Below, piece after piece: positions 42,478 to 50,633 of a DNA stretch of 64,000 bases (its first letter is position 1; each line of letters opens with the position of its first letter). Source of the DNA: SZAS-103 sp036496805 (GTDB taxonomy: Bacteria > Pseudomonadota > Gammaproteobacteria > Xanthomonadales > Xanthomonadaceae); assembly GCA_036496805.1 (NCBI GenBank), contig DASXKN010000005.1:176764-240763 (forward strand), in the 5' to 3' direction. Position numbers and translations under genes: made by a program. The notes below the pieces were generated by a model. The model had not been told where the DNA came from. It did no database searches and worked only from the letters and a program-made list of their open reading frames with translations.

Positions 42478-43068
42478 ATGGACGAACCCAGCCCGATCCC
42501 GCCCCCCCGGCGCCTGCCGACGGTGCACGGCGTGTTGACGCGCGAGGAGGGCGACCGCCGCATCGAGGAAGTGGACCTGGAATTCGCCAACGGCGAGCGC
42601 CGCCGGTATCGCCGTGTCTGCGCACCCGGGCCTGGCTCGGTGATCGTGGCGGCGATGCCCGATCCGCACACCATCCTGCTGGTGCGCGAATACGCCTGCG
42701 GCACGCACCGCTACGAGATCGGCTTGCCGAAGGGCCGCATGGACCCGGGCGAGACGCCCGAGCAGGCCGCCGACCGCGAGCTGAAGGAAGAAACCGGTTT
42801 CGGCGCGCGCCGCCTGACGCGGCTGCGCTCGCTCGCGTTGTCGCCGAGCTACATGGAATTCACCACGCACCTGGTCCTGGCCGAGGACCTTTACCCCGAA
42901 CGCCTGTCCGGCGATGAACCCGAGGAGATCGAAGTGCTGCCCTGGAAACTGGATGACCTGCACGCGCTGATGCTGCGCGAGGACTGCTCGGAGGGCCGTT
43001 CGCTGGCGGCCCTGTTCATCGTCCGCGAACTGCTCGCGCGCCGCGAAGCGCCGGGAGCGGCGGCATGA
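42478..43068 (+). CDS. nudE: Nudix hydrolase, ADP-compounds type (NudE)
   Basis: A 196-residue Nudix protein. The Nudix box reads GRMDPGETPEQAADRELKEE at residues 80-99, completed by TGFG, with all consensus Gly, Glu and Arg residues present. The flanking HRYEIGLPK before it and LALSPSYMEFTTHLVLAEDL after it are NudE features. Family members hydrolyse ADP-ribose, NADH and related dinucleotides. The start at 42478 is the first ATG of the family region; a GTG 15 bases earlier is possible. Its stop overlaps the cysQ start (ATGA), so the two are coupled, and both deal with nucleotide side-products. Confidence 0.93.
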   Translation: MDEPSPIPPPRRLPTVHGVLTREEGDRRIEEVDLEFANGERRRYRRVCAPGPGSVIVAAMPDPHTILLVREYACGTHRYEIGLPKGRMDPGETPEQAADRELKEETGFGARRLTRLRSLALSPSYMEFTTHLVLAEDLYPERLSGDEPEEIEVLPWKLDDLHALMLREDCSEGRSLAALFIVRELLARREAPGAAA

Positions 43069-43868
43069 GCGAGTGGACGATCGACGACTGCATCTCCCTC
43101 GCGCGCCGCGCCGGTGCGGCGATCATGGAGATCTACGCACAGGACTTCGACGTGCAGGCCAAGTCCGACGACTCGCCGCTGACCGCCGCCGACATGGCCT
43201 CGCACCGGATCATCTGCGACGGCCTGGCGGCGCTGACGCCCGACGTGCCGATCCTCTCGGAGGAATCGAAGACCACCGAGTGGAGCGTTCGCGGCACGTG
43301 GACGCGCTACTGGCTGGTCGATCCGCTCGACGGCACCCGCGAGTTCGTCAAGAAGAACGGCGAGTTCACCGTCAACATCGCCCTGATCGAGAACGGCGAG
43401 TCGGTGCTTGGCGTGGTCTACGCGCCGGCGATGGACTACCTCGTGCACGGCGAGCGCGGCGTCGGCGCCTTCCTGCGCGACGGCGAGCGCGATGTCGAGC
43501 TGGTCACGCAGCGCCCCGCGCCGAACCCGCTGCGCGTGGCCGCGAGCCGTTCGCACCTCGACGCGCGCACCGCCGCGGCGCTGGAGAAGATGGGACCGAC
43601 CGAGCGCATCGGCATGGGCTCGTCGCTGAAGTTCTGTCGCATCGCCGAAGGCCGCATCGACGTGTATCCGCGTTTCGGACCCACATCCGAATGGGACACG
43701 GCCGCCGCGCAATGCGTGCTCGAAGCCGCCGGCGGCGTGGTCCTCAAGCTCGATGGCGAACCGCTGCGCTACAACACCAAGGAGTCCGTGCTGAATCCGG
43801 ATTTCATCGCGCTCGGGGACGCGGGGCTGAATTTCCGGGCGTGGCTGGGCGGGGAAGGCAACGGATGA
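43065..43868 (+). CDS. cysQ: 3'(2'),5'-bisphosphate nucleotidase
   Basis: A 267-residue inositol-monophosphatase-superfamily enzyme that removes the 3' phosphate of PAP, a by-product of sulfate assimilation, and may also recycle nanoRNA-derived pAp. Metal sites are ILSEESK, the motif YWLVDPLDGTREFVKKNGEF, and the C-terminal PTSEWDTAAAQCVLEAAGG. It begins inside the end of nudE (ATGA overlap). Downstream it is separated from mazG by a 335-base region of repeats, so whether mazG shares the transcript is unclear. Confidence 0.95.
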   Translation: MSEWTIDDCISLARRAGAAIMEIYAQDFDVQAKSDDSPLTAADMASHRIICDGLAALTPDVPILSEESKTTEWSVRGTWTRYWLVDPLDGTREFVKKNGEFTVNIALIENGESVLGVVYAPAMDYLVHGERGVGAFLRDGERDVELVTQRPAPNPLRVAASRSHLDARTAAALEKMGPTERIGMGSSLKFCRIAEGRIDVYPRFGPTSEWDTAAAQCVLEAAGGVVLKLDGEPLRYNTKESVLNPDFIALGDAGLNFRAWLGGEGNG

Positions 43869-43937
43869 AAGGCGTGGCGCAATCATGTGGTTCCCTGGTC
43901 CGCACTGCATCGTCGAGAACGCAACATCACTCGAAGT

Positions 43938-44074
43938 CCGTTCGTGGTGAGCCTGTCGAACCATGAACGTGGAGATTGGAGGACTGCCCTTGCTCGAGGT
44001 TCCATCTCCTTGCCGGGTTATCGATCGTGGGCTCCTGCGCGAAAAGCGTGGTTCGACAGGCTCACCACGAACGG
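43938..44074. repeat. Inverted pair of a 25-base repeat
   Basis: CCGTTCGTGGTGAGCCTGTC continuing to GAACC at 43938-43962, and its reverse complement beginning GGTTCGACAGGCTCACCACG at about 44050-44074, are separated by about 87 bases. This type of element recurs between genes in several proteobacteria. The inner sequence contains no convincing gene. Confidence 0.8.
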
Positions 44075-44184
44075 TTGTCCCGGGCTCGCCACGAACGGTT
44101 GTCCCGGGCTCGCCACGAACGGTTGTCCCGGGCTCGCCACGAACGGTTGTCCCGGGCTCACTACGAACGATTGTCCCGGGATTT
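44065..44184. repeat. Five tandem 24-base repeats upstream of mazG
   Basis: Units start at 44065, 44089, 44113, 44137 and 44161. Units 1-3 are identical in CCACGAACGGTTGTCCCGGG plus CTCG, unit 4 differs by its last base, and unit 5 has several changes. The first 10 bases of each unit are the end of the flanking 25-base inverted element, so the array seems to have grown from it. It ends 19 bases before the mazG start codon and could affect its transcription or translation. Confidence 0.92.
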
Positions 44185-44203
44185 GCCACTATTCTTTGCA
44201 ACC

Positions 44204-45052
44204 GTGAACGCATCTGACATCTCCCGCCTGCTCGCCATCATGGCCCGCCTGCGCGACCCGCAGCGCGGCTGTCCCTGGGACGTGAAGCAGACCTTCGCGA
44301 CGATCGCGCCCTACACGATCGAGGAAGCCTACGAGGTCGCCGACGCCATCGACCGTGGCGACATGCACGACTTGCGCGACGAGCTTGGCGACCTGCTGCT
44401 GCAGGTCGTCTTCCATTCGCGCATGGCCGAGGAAGCGGGGCACTTCGCCTTCGCCGACGTCGTCGCGGCGATCAGCGACAAGATGGAGCGTCGCCATCCG
44501 CATGTGTTTGCGGATGCGAAGGTCGAGGACGCCGAAGCGCAGACGCGCGACTGGGAGCTGCACAAGCGCCGTGAACGCGAGGCGAAAGGCACGCCGGAAG
44601 ACACCAGCGCACTGGCCGGCATCGCCCGCGGCCTGCCCGAGTGGCAGCGTGCGCTGAAGCTGCAGAAACGCGCGGCCACGGTCGGTTTCGACTGGCCCGA
44701 CCACGCGCCGGTCGTCGCCAAGCTGCACGAGGAAATCGATGAGGTCCGCGTCGAGTTCGACGCGCTGGCCTTCGCGCCCGGCGACGAGGCGTTGCGTGCG
44801 CGGCTGGAGGACGAGATCGGCGACGTGCTGTTCGTCAGCGCGAACCTGGCATTGCGCGCGAAGGTCGATCCGGGCGCCGCGCTGCGGCACGCGAACGCCA
44901 AGTTCGAACGCCGCTTCCGCGCCATGGAGGCGCTGGCGGAAGCCGACGGCGTGGCGTTGGCGGACCTGCCGCTGGAAGCGCAGGATCGCTACTGGGATCG
45001 CGCGAAGGCTGCCGAGAGGGCCGTCGAAAAGGCCGCCCCGAACCTTCCATAG
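44204..45052 (+). CDS. mazG: Nucleoside triphosphate pyrophosphohydrolase MazG
   Basis: A 282-residue all-alpha NTP pyrophosphatase with the usual two MazG repeats. The first has CPWDVKQTFATIAPYTIEEA and DLRDELGDLLLQVVFHSRMA. The second has ALKLQKRAATVGFDWPD, KLHEEIDEVRVEF and LEDEIGDVLFVSANLALRA. It degrades NTPs and non-canonical nucleotides and lowers ppGpp effects under starvation. The start is a GTG at 44204, because residues from VNASDISRLLAIMARLRDPQ are those of the family. Upstream the frame stays open, but it only reads through the 24-base tandem repeats. No clear ribosome site is seen, which is unusual for this genome. Confidence 0.93.
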   Translation: MNASDISRLLAIMARLRDPQRGCPWDVKQTFATIAPYTIEEAYEVADAIDRGDMHDLRDELGDLLLQVVFHSRMAEEAGHFAFADVVAAISDKMERRHPHVFADAKVEDAEAQTRDWELHKRREREAKGTPEDTSALAGIARGLPEWQRALKLQKRAATVGFDWPDHAPVVAKLHEEIDEVRVEFDALAFAPGDEALRARLEDEIGDVLFVSANLALRAKVDPGAALRHANAKFERRFRAMEALAEADGVALADLPLEAQDRYWDRAKAAERAVEKAAPNLP

Positions 45053-45063
45053 AAGAGGACACC

Positions 45064-45369
45064 ATGGACCAGCGCTACTACAGCTTCAGCGAGTTCTATC
45101 CCTTCTACCTGAGCGAGCATTCCAACCGGACTTCGCGACGGCTGCATTTCATCGGCACCTGCGGCGTGCTGGTACTGCTCGTCATGGCGCTGATCAACGG
45201 CAGCTACGCCTGGCTGGCGCTGATGCCGATCTGCGGTTACGGCTTCGCATGGGCCGGTCATTTCTTCTTCGAGAAGAACCGGCCCGCGACCTTCAAGCAC
45301 CCGCTCTATTCGCTGGCGGGCGACTGGGTGATGTTCAAGGACATCCTCGTGGGAAAGATCAAGTTCTGA
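45064..45369 (+). CDS. DUF962/Mpo1-like membrane protein
   Basis: 101 residues with two membrane helices (about 28-46 and 49-66). The family motifs are present: FYLSEHSNRTSRRLHFIGT at residues 14-32, GYGFAWAGHFFFEKNRPATF at 58-77, and HPLYSLAGDWVMFKDIL. Yeast Mpo1 in this family is an iron-dependent dioxygenase that oxidises 2-hydroxy fatty acids, with histidines of these motifs as ligands; the bacterial function is not established. GAGG precedes the start. It lies 11 bases after mazG and is probably co-transcribed. Confidence 0.9.
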   Translation: MDQRYYSFSEFYPFYLSEHSNRTSRRLHFIGTCGVLVLLVMALINGSYAWLALMPICGYGFAWAGHFFFEKNRPATFKHPLYSLAGDWVMFKDILVGKIKF

Positions 45370-45450
45370 AGCGTCGCGGGTCGTGGGCAGTTGAACGCAA
45401 AGCCGCGTCGACGACTCGCCCATGCCACCCCTCTTCCATGACCCGCGGTT

Positions 45451-45801
45451 TCACTCCAGGAAGATCAGGAACGCCGCCGCCACGATCAGCACGAAGCCGG
45501 CGACGTGGTTCCAGCGGATCGGCTCGCCCAGGTACCAGACCGAGAAGAACGCGAACACCAGCAGGGTGATGATCTCCTGCATGCCCTTGAGCTGCGGCGC
45601 GCTGTAGACGGTATGTCCCCAGCGGTTCGCCGGCACCTGCAGGCAGTATTCGAAGAAGGCGATGCCCCAGCTCGCGAGCACCACCAGCCATAGCGGGCGG
45701 CTGGTGTATTTCAGGTGCCCGTACCAGGCCGCGGTCATGAACACGTTCGAGCCGATCAGCAGGACGATCGGCAACAGCCAGGGACGGACGGAAGCGGGCA
45801 T
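45451..45801 (-). CDS. DMT-superfamily small membrane protein (DUF486)
   Basis: About 116 residues with four membrane helices. The DUF486 pattern shows in LIGSNVFMTAAWYGHLKY, SWGIAFFEYCLQVPANRWGH, APQLKGMQEIITLLVFAFFS, and WNHVAGFVLIVAAAFLIFL. It is related to small drug/metabolite transporters, but no substrate is known. The start could be the ATG at 45801 or an in-frame GTG at 45813. It is convergent with the DUF962 gene and divergent from the two-component system. Confidence 0.85.
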   Translation of the reverse strand: MPASVRPWLLPIVLLIGSNVFMTAAWYGHLKYTSRPLWLVVLASWGIAFFEYCLQVPANRWGHTVYSAPQLKGMQEIITLLVFAFFSVWYLGEPIRWNHVAGFVLIVAAAFLIFLE

Positions 45802-45952
45802 GGCGAGGTCCACGGGGAAGTCCCCGCGATGCTAACCCGGGCGCCCGGGCGCTGACCTGCCTTCACGCCCCCCTCACCGTATCGCCGTGTAACCTTCACA
45901 AAACTGAAGGCCGCATCCGCGACGCCCCGCGGCAGCCATTCCGAGACATCCC

Positions 45953-46666
45953 ATGCGCAATCGCGACGAACCGGCGGGCCTGATCCTGGTGATCGAGGAC
46001 AACCGCAACATTTCCGAGATGGTCGGCGAATACCTCGAAAGCAAGGGTTTCGGCGTGGACTACGCCAGCGACGGCCTCGACGGCCTGCGCCTGGCCACCG
46101 ACAACAGCTACGACGCGATCGTGCTCGACCTGATGCTGCCGCGGCTGGACGGCATCGAGGTCTGCCGCCGCCTGCGCGCCGACACCAAGAAGGCCACCCC
46201 GGTGCTGATGCTCACCGCGCGCGACACCCTCGACGACAAGGTCACCGGCCTGGGCGCCGGCGCCGACGACTACCTCGTGAAGCCCTTCGCGATCCAGGAA
46301 CTCGAGGCCCGCATCCGTGCCCTGATCCGGCGCGAGCGCCGCCAGGTCAGCGCGGAGCTCCTCAAGGTCGCCGACCTCGTCTTCGACACCGCCAGCATGC
46401 GCGTCACCCGCGGTGGACAGGAACTCCAGCTCTCGCCGATCGGGCTGAAGCTGCTGGCGATCCTGATGCGCGAATCGCCCAAGGTGATCAGCCGCCGCGA
46501 CATCGAGCGCGAGATCTGGGGCGACGGACTGCCCGATTCCGACACCTTGCGCAGCCACCTCTACAACCTGCGCAAGACCATCGACCGCGCGTTCGACAAG
46601 CCGCTGCTGCACACCGTGCAGAGCGCCGGCTACCGCGTCGCCGACCTGGACGCGCCGCCGACGTGA
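45953..46666 (+). CDS. OmpR-family response regulator
   Basis: A 237-residue two-domain regulator. Receiver with acidic ED at residues 15-16, phosphoacceptor D59 in IVLDLMLPRLDGIEVCRRLR, Thr in LMLTARDTLDDK and Lys in DYLVKPFAIQELEARI. The C-terminal winged helix shows LQLSPIGLKLLAILMRESPK and TLRSHLYNLRKTIDR, ending VQSAGYRVADL. Its stop overlaps the GTG start of the kinase gene. The 119 bases upstream, with CCTTCACAAAACTGAAGG just before the gene (an imperfect palindrome), probably hold the promoter and an autoregulatory site. The signal is unknown. Confidence 0.93.
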   Translation: MRNRDEPAGLILVIEDNRNISEMVGEYLESKGFGVDYASDGLDGLRLATDNSYDAIVLDLMLPRLDGIEVCRRLRADTKKATPVLMLTARDTLDDKVTGLGAGADDYLVKPFAIQELEARIRALIRRERRQVSAELLKVADLVFDTASMRVTRGGQELQLSPIGLKLLAILMRESPKVISRRDIEREIWGDGLPDSDTLRSHLYNLRKTIDRAFDKPLLHTVQSAGYRVADLDAPPT

Positions 46667-47967
46667 TCGCGCAGCGCGGCCTGCGGCGCAAGATCTGGCT
46701 GGCCTTCGCGATGCAGGTGGTCGCGATCGGGCTGGCCACCGTGCTCGGCGTCTACGGCGCCTCGGCGGTGCTCAAGGAAGTGCTGATCAAGCACGCGCTC
46801 GAGCAGGAATCGACGTGGTTCTGGGAGCGCCATTCCGACGATCCCGAACACCACATCCCCGACACCTTCAACATGATGGGCTACCTGGTGTTGCCCGGCG
46901 CGCTTCGCGATGGATTGCCCGCGCCGCTGCGCAGCCTCGCGCCGGGATACCACGTGATGCCCGAAGCGATGGGCGGGGCGCTGGTGTACGTGTCCGCCAT
47001 GCCCAGGGGCACGCTGTACCTCGTCTTCAAGCAGACCCAGGTCAACAAGCTCGCGTTCTGGTTCGGCGCGGTGCCGCTGGCCTTCGTGCTGATCGTGATC
47101 TACGCGATCGCGTGGATGACGTATCGCTCCTCGCACCGCGCCATCTCGCCGATCATCTGGCTCGCCAACCAGGTGCAGAAATGGGACCCCAAGCGCCCCG
47201 ATGTGAGCGCGCTCGACGCCGTGAACCTGCCAGTGGACGTGCAGGGCGAGACCCTCGTGCTTGCTTCCTCGCTCCACGAATTCGCCAACCGCATCGACAC
47301 CTTCGTGCAGCGCGAGCGCAACTTCACCCGCGACGCCAGCCACGAACTGCGCACCCCGATGACGGTGATCCGCATGGCCGGCGACGTGCTGCTCGCCGAC
47401 GACGACCTGACGCCGCAGGCCACGCGCAACCTCCGGCGCATCCAGTCGGCGGTCGGCGAGATGGAATCGCTGGTCGAGGCCTTCCTGATCATGGCCCGCG
47501 AGGGCGACGTCGGCCTGCCGGGCGAGGACTTCGTCGTCAACGAGATCATCCACGACGAGATCGAGAAGGCGCGCGCACTGCTTGCGCACAAGCCGGTGGA
47601 ACTGCGGCTCGACGAGCAGGCCGCCTTCGCCCTGCATGCGCCGCCGCGCGTGTTCGCGGTGCTGTTCGGCAACCTGCTGCGCAACGCCTGCCATTACACC
47701 GAGGCCGGCAGCGTGACCGTCCGCGTGCAACCGGGCAGGGTGACGATCGAGGACACCGGCATCGGCATGAGCGCCGAGGAACTGCAGCGCGTGTTCGACG
47801 CCTTCTACCGCGGCGGCGAGCAGCGCACGGACGGCCACGGCATCGGCCTGAACATCGTCCAGCGCCTGTCCGAACGCTTCGGCTGGCCGGTGAAGGTGGA
47901 GAGCGAGCCCGGCAAGGGCACGCGCGCGACGGTGAGTTTTCCCAAGGCGAAGGCGCTGGAGGGATGA
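46663..47967 (+). CDS. Sensor histidine kinase
   Basis: 434 residues, GTG start overlapping the regulator stop. First membrane helix about residues 13-35, a periplasmic sensor of about 90 residues, second helix about 130-148. The dimerisation helix carries H227 in TRDASHELRTPMTVIRMAGD. ATPase motifs are N-box LLRNACHYTEAG, G1 VTIEDTGIGMSAEEL, F-box FDAFYRGG, G2 GHGIGLNIVQRL and GKGTRATVSFP. The kinase should phosphorylate the adjacent OmpR-type regulator. The periplasmic part (STWFWERHSDDPEHHIPDTF, MMGYLVLPGALRDG) is seen in a group of proteobacterial kinases, but its ligand is unknown to me. Confidence 0.92.
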   Translation: MIAQRGLRRKIWLAFAMQVVAIGLATVLGVYGASAVLKEVLIKHALEQESTWFWERHSDDPEHHIPDTFNMMGYLVLPGALRDGLPAPLRSLAPGYHVMPEAMGGALVYVSAMPRGTLYLVFKQTQVNKLAFWFGAVPLAFVLIVIYAIAWMTYRSSHRAISPIIWLANQVQKWDPKRPDVSALDAVNLPVDVQGETLVLASSLHEFANRIDTFVQRERNFTRDASHELRTPMTVIRMAGDVLLADDDLTPQATRNLRRIQSAVGEMESLVEAFLIMAREGDVGLPGEDFVVNEIIHDEIEKARALLAHKPVELRLDEQAAFALHAPPRVFAVLFGNLLRNACHYTEAGSVTVRVQPGRVTIEDTGIGMSAEELQRVFDAFYRGGEQRTDGHGIGLNIVQRLSERFGWPVKVESEPGKGTRATVSFPKAKALEG

Positions 47968-47969
47968 GC

Positions 47970-48135
47970 CATGTTTTCCTTCCCCCTCCGGGGGAAGGTG
48001 GCGCGAAGCGCCGGATGAGGGAACGGCACCACCTGTTGCCATGGCGTCCGGATACGAAGCGAATGCGCGACGTGTTGCCCCTTCCCTCACCCGCCGCGCC
48101 TTCGTTGCGTCGGCCTCTCCAGAAGGGAGAGGCGT
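47970..48135. repeat. REP-like element, family B (divergent copy)
   Basis: The hairpin CCTTCCCCCTCCGGGGGAAGG is followed by GGCGCGAAGCGCC, GGATGAGGGAACGG, and on the right CCCTTCCCTCACCCGCCGCG with a second hairpin of CTCTCC and GGAGAG type. It fills the gap between the kinase gene and the isoaspartyl peptidase gene. Confidence 0.75.
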
Positions 48136-48178
48136 CATGTTCCGGTATCCTTGGCACTCTCGCCACGAGCGAACCGCC

Positions 48179-49225
48179 ATGAACGCCCGGAGCCTGCTGT
48201 TCGCCATGATGCTTCCCGTCGCCGCCACCGCCGTGGCCGCCGAACCTTCCGACAACACCATGACCCATCCGACGAAACCCATCACCGCCCTCGTCATCCA
48301 CGGCGGCGCCGGCACCATCGGCCGCGCCCAGCTCACGCCCGAGAAGGAAGCCTCGATCCGCGCCGGTCTCGACAAGGCGCTCGACGCCGGCAACGCCGTG
48401 CTGCAGTCCGGCGGGAGTGCACGCGACGCGGTCACCGCAGCGGTCGTCGTGCTCGAGGACGATCCCAACTTCAACGCCGGCAAGGGCGCGGTGTTCAACC
48501 ATGAGGGCGTGAACGAACTCGACGCCTCGATCATGGACGGCAGCACGCTCGAAGCCGGTGCGGTCGCCGGCGTGCACCGCGCGAAGAACCCGATCAGGCT
48601 TGCGCGCGCGGTGATGGAGAAATCGCCGCACGTGATGATGGTCGGCGACGGCGCCGAGGCGTTCGGCAAGACCGTGCCGGGCATCGACTTCGTCGACCCC
48701 AAGTATTTCTGGACCGAGGAGCGCTGGAAGCAGCTCCAGGATGCGAAGGCCGAAGAAGCCAAGGGAGCGGCCAAGCCGCCGAGCGCACACTTCGGCACGG
48801 TCGGCGCGGTCGCGCTGGATTCGCACGGCCATCTCGCCGCGGCGACTTCCACCGGCGGCATGACCAACAAGAAATGGGGCCGCGTCGGCGATTCGCCGAT
48901 CATCGGCGCCGGCACCTATGCGATCGCCGACTGCGCGGTGTCCGCGACCGGCTGGGGCGAGTTCTTCATCCGCCTCAACGTCGCCTCCGACATCTGCGCA
49001 CGCGTGTCCTACCGCGGCGACTCCCTGCAGGCCGCCGCCGACGAAGTGGTGATGAAGCGCGTGCCCTCGCTCACGCTCAACGGCGAGCACGGCGACGGCG
49101 GCGTGATCGCGATCGACGCCCGCGGCGACATCGCGACGCCGTTCAACACCGAGGGCATGTATCGCGGCTGGGTGAAGTCGGATGGATCGCGCGGGACGGC
49201 GATCTTCAAGGATGACGCCAAGTAG
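48179..49225 (+). CDS. Exported isoaspartyl peptidase / L-asparaginase (Ntn hydrolase)
   Basis: 348 residues. An N-terminal signal peptide (MNARSLLFAMMLPVAATAVA) is followed by the plant-type asparaginase fold: ALVIHGGAGTIGR, GSARDAVTAAVVVLEDDPNF, NAGKGAVFNHEGVNELDASI, then the autocleavage site HFGTVGAVALD with nucleophile T207, followed by AATSTGGMTNKKWGRVGDSP and GAGTYAIADCAVSATGWGE. The precursor cleaves itself before T207 to give alpha and beta chains, and removes isoaspartyl residues from dipeptides. E. coli IaaA is cytoplasmic, whereas this one carries an export signal. It is alone, bounded by a repeat on the left. Confidence 0.92.
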   Translation: MNARSLLFAMMLPVAATAVAAEPSDNTMTHPTKPITALVIHGGAGTIGRAQLTPEKEASIRAGLDKALDAGNAVLQSGGSARDAVTAAVVVLEDDPNFNAGKGAVFNHEGVNELDASIMDGSTLEAGAVAGVHRAKNPIRLARAVMEKSPHVMMVGDGAEAFGKTVPGIDFVDPKYFWTEERWKQLQDAKAEEAKGAAKPPSAHFGTVGAVALDSHGHLAAATSTGGMTNKKWGRVGDSPIIGAGTYAIADCAVSATGWGEFFIRLNVASDICARVSYRGDSLQAAADEVVMKRVPSLTLNGEHGDGGVIAIDARGDIATPFNTEGMYRGWVKSDGSRGTAIFKDDAK

Positions 49226-49275
49226 CGTTCGAATATGCCGCCGGTTGATTCCTCGCTGGTGGTCATGGGGGACCA

Positions 49276-49668
49276 TTGAACACGTTGATCGTGATATTGA
49301 TCTGCGCGGTGACGGTTCTTGCGCTGATCATGGGCGGCATACTGGCCGTGCACGTCACCAACATGAAGCGCGGATTCGTGACTGCCAGCGCTGCTATCCG
49401 GAAAATGGAGGTTGAGCGACTGCTTTTCCGGGGCAAAGCCAGAGAGGCCAAGGCCAAGGCAATGCAGTGGACTCGCGAAGAACCTCGCAACCCTGCTGCG
49501 TACCTGATTCAGGCCAAGGCAGCATTCCAGCTCGGCGAGCTGGTCGAGGCAAAGCGCTTGCTGGAGGAAATGGTCGACTTCGCGCCGGAATCGGAGTTTT
49601 CCGCGAGGCACTACTTGAACCGAATTCGGGAGTCGCTCGAAAAGTCGAAACCAAGGGCTGTCGAGTAG
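49276..49668 (+). CDS. Membrane-anchored TPR-like protein
   Basis: 130 residues with a TTG start, GGGGGA just upstream. A single N-terminal helix (about residues 3-26) anchors it. The rest forms amphipathic helix pairs typical of one or two tetratricopeptide-like units: LLFRGKAREAKAKAMQWTRE, AAYLIQAKAAFQLGELVEAK, LLEEMVDFAPESEFSARHYL. Base composition here is visibly less GC-rich than the neighbours. The function is unknown; such small TPR proteins often bind partners at the membrane. Confidence 0.65.
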   Translation: MNTLIVILICAVTVLALIMGGILAVHVTNMKRGFVTASAAIRKMEVERLLFRGKAREAKAKAMQWTREEPRNPAAYLIQAKAAFQLGELVEAKRLLEEMVDFAPESEFSARHYLNRIRESLEKSKPRAVE

Positions 49669-49740
49669 TGCCGTGGCCCGAATGCAATCCAGGAGGATGG
49701 ACGGCGTTCCACCGGATTGCATCCGGGCGGCGCGAATCTG

Positions 49741-50232
49741 ATGGCCACGGGTGACGGAACGAACTTGCGTGCGCGCTCGCTTGGACTCGCATTGACCTGT
49801 GTCGCAGCTTCACGTTGCCATGCGGGCGCATCGTCGCGCGCTGTCTGCTCGTGTCTGGAAGCCGCTCCCCACGATATCCAGGGCGTTCGGGAAGAAGCTT
49901 TCGGCATGTCGATCGTCGTGCCATTCCGCGAACCGATGGTCTTCCGCGATGGCGTCGATGACCGCGATGTCGAATGGCGGCATGGCGGGCAATCCATCTA
50001 CCTTGGCGCCGCGTTCAACGATCGATCGTCGGAACGGTTCGATCGCCCCGCCGCTGAAGGGTGCATGCTCCACGTGAATGGTCGCCGCGTCCTGGCGAGC
50101 GAGCGCGTGGAAGGGCGCGATCGCTATGTTCTGGAGGATTTCGACATGCCTTGCGCGACTGACAGCCGATGGATATCAGTCCGCGCGCATTCGAGTCGCG
50201 ATGCCTGCTTGATGGTCGCGAAAGTGGCGTAG
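49741..50232 (+). CDS. Putative exported protein of unknown function
   Basis: 163 residues. The N-terminal part (LRARSLGLALTCVAASRCHA) could be a signal peptide. The mature part includes MSIVVPFREPMVFRDGVDDR, a Cys in AEGCMLHVNGRRVLASERV and another in FDMPCATDSRWISVRAHSSR. It has no family I recognise and lacks a clear ribosome site. Codon use is less biased than elsewhere, as in the flanking small genes, so this 1.3-kb patch may be acquired. The start could also be the ATG at 49717. Confidence 0.45.
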   Translation: MATGDGTNLRARSLGLALTCVAASRCHAGASSRAVCSCLEAAPHDIQGVREEAFGMSIVVPFREPMVFRDGVDDRDVEWRHGGQSIYLGAAFNDRSSERFDRPAAEGCMLHVNGRRVLASERVEGRDRYVLEDFDMPCATDSRWISVRAHSSRDACLMVAKVA

Positions 50233-50633
50233 GTTTGCGGATCGGCGCCGAGAAGAAATGGCCGCAGAAGATCAGGGTCGTGGGCATCTCCAGGGACAGG
50301 AAATTCTTTCGTTATGAGATGACACCCGGATCGGTTGTAGTGGCAAGGGTGGGCAACGCCATGCTGGGGCGACACATGGATGTCAAGGCGATCGCGAAAG
50401 ACTCGGTTACGGTGAAGGAGTGGGTCAGCGATGGAGCCGGAGTTGGAGCACGATCGATCGCGTGCTGCCATTGCGCGAGAGGCGCGATTCGGCGAATCGC
50501 TGAGGCTGGAAGGCTCAAAAGTCAACCAGAGCCCTGGGTTTTGCCGAGGGCTCCGGGACTTTCAGGGTCGTCCGATCAGTCCGTCTTGCGCAATTCCTCG
50601 AAGTACGCCTCGACGTCATCGTCGAACACGTAG
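50169..50633 (+). CDS. Possible small gene or gene fragment
   Basis: An open frame overlapping the preceding gene by 64 bases. Its middle (about residues 22-97) reads like a real protein: KIRVVGISRDRKFFRYEMTP, VVVARVGNAMLGRHMDVKAI, KDSVTVKEWVSDGAGVGA. This is reminiscent of small beta-domain proteins in which a value-dependent loop is followed by VKEWVSDG. The tail after ARSIACCHC looks out of frame and runs into the opposite ankyrin gene, so the true 3' end is probably frameshifted or the gene is decayed. A 7-base-pair hairpin (50529-50553) lies within it. Confidence 0.3.
   Translation: MDISPRAFESRCLLDGRESGVGLRIGAEKKWPQKIRVVGISRDRKFFRYEMTPGSVVVARVGNAMLGRHMDVKAIAKDSVTVKEWVSDGAGVGARSIACCHCARGAIRRIAEAGRLKSQPEPWVLPRAPGLSGSSDQSVLRNSSKYASTSSSNT

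Noticed and set aside
44065..44184. CRISPR array
   Set aside because: The repeats are directly adjacent with no spacers and there are no cas genes.
43976..44203. Upstream extension of MazG through the 24-base repeats
   Set aside because: The family N-terminus begins at the GTG at 44204; the extension only translates the repeat array. Kept as a speculation in the findings.
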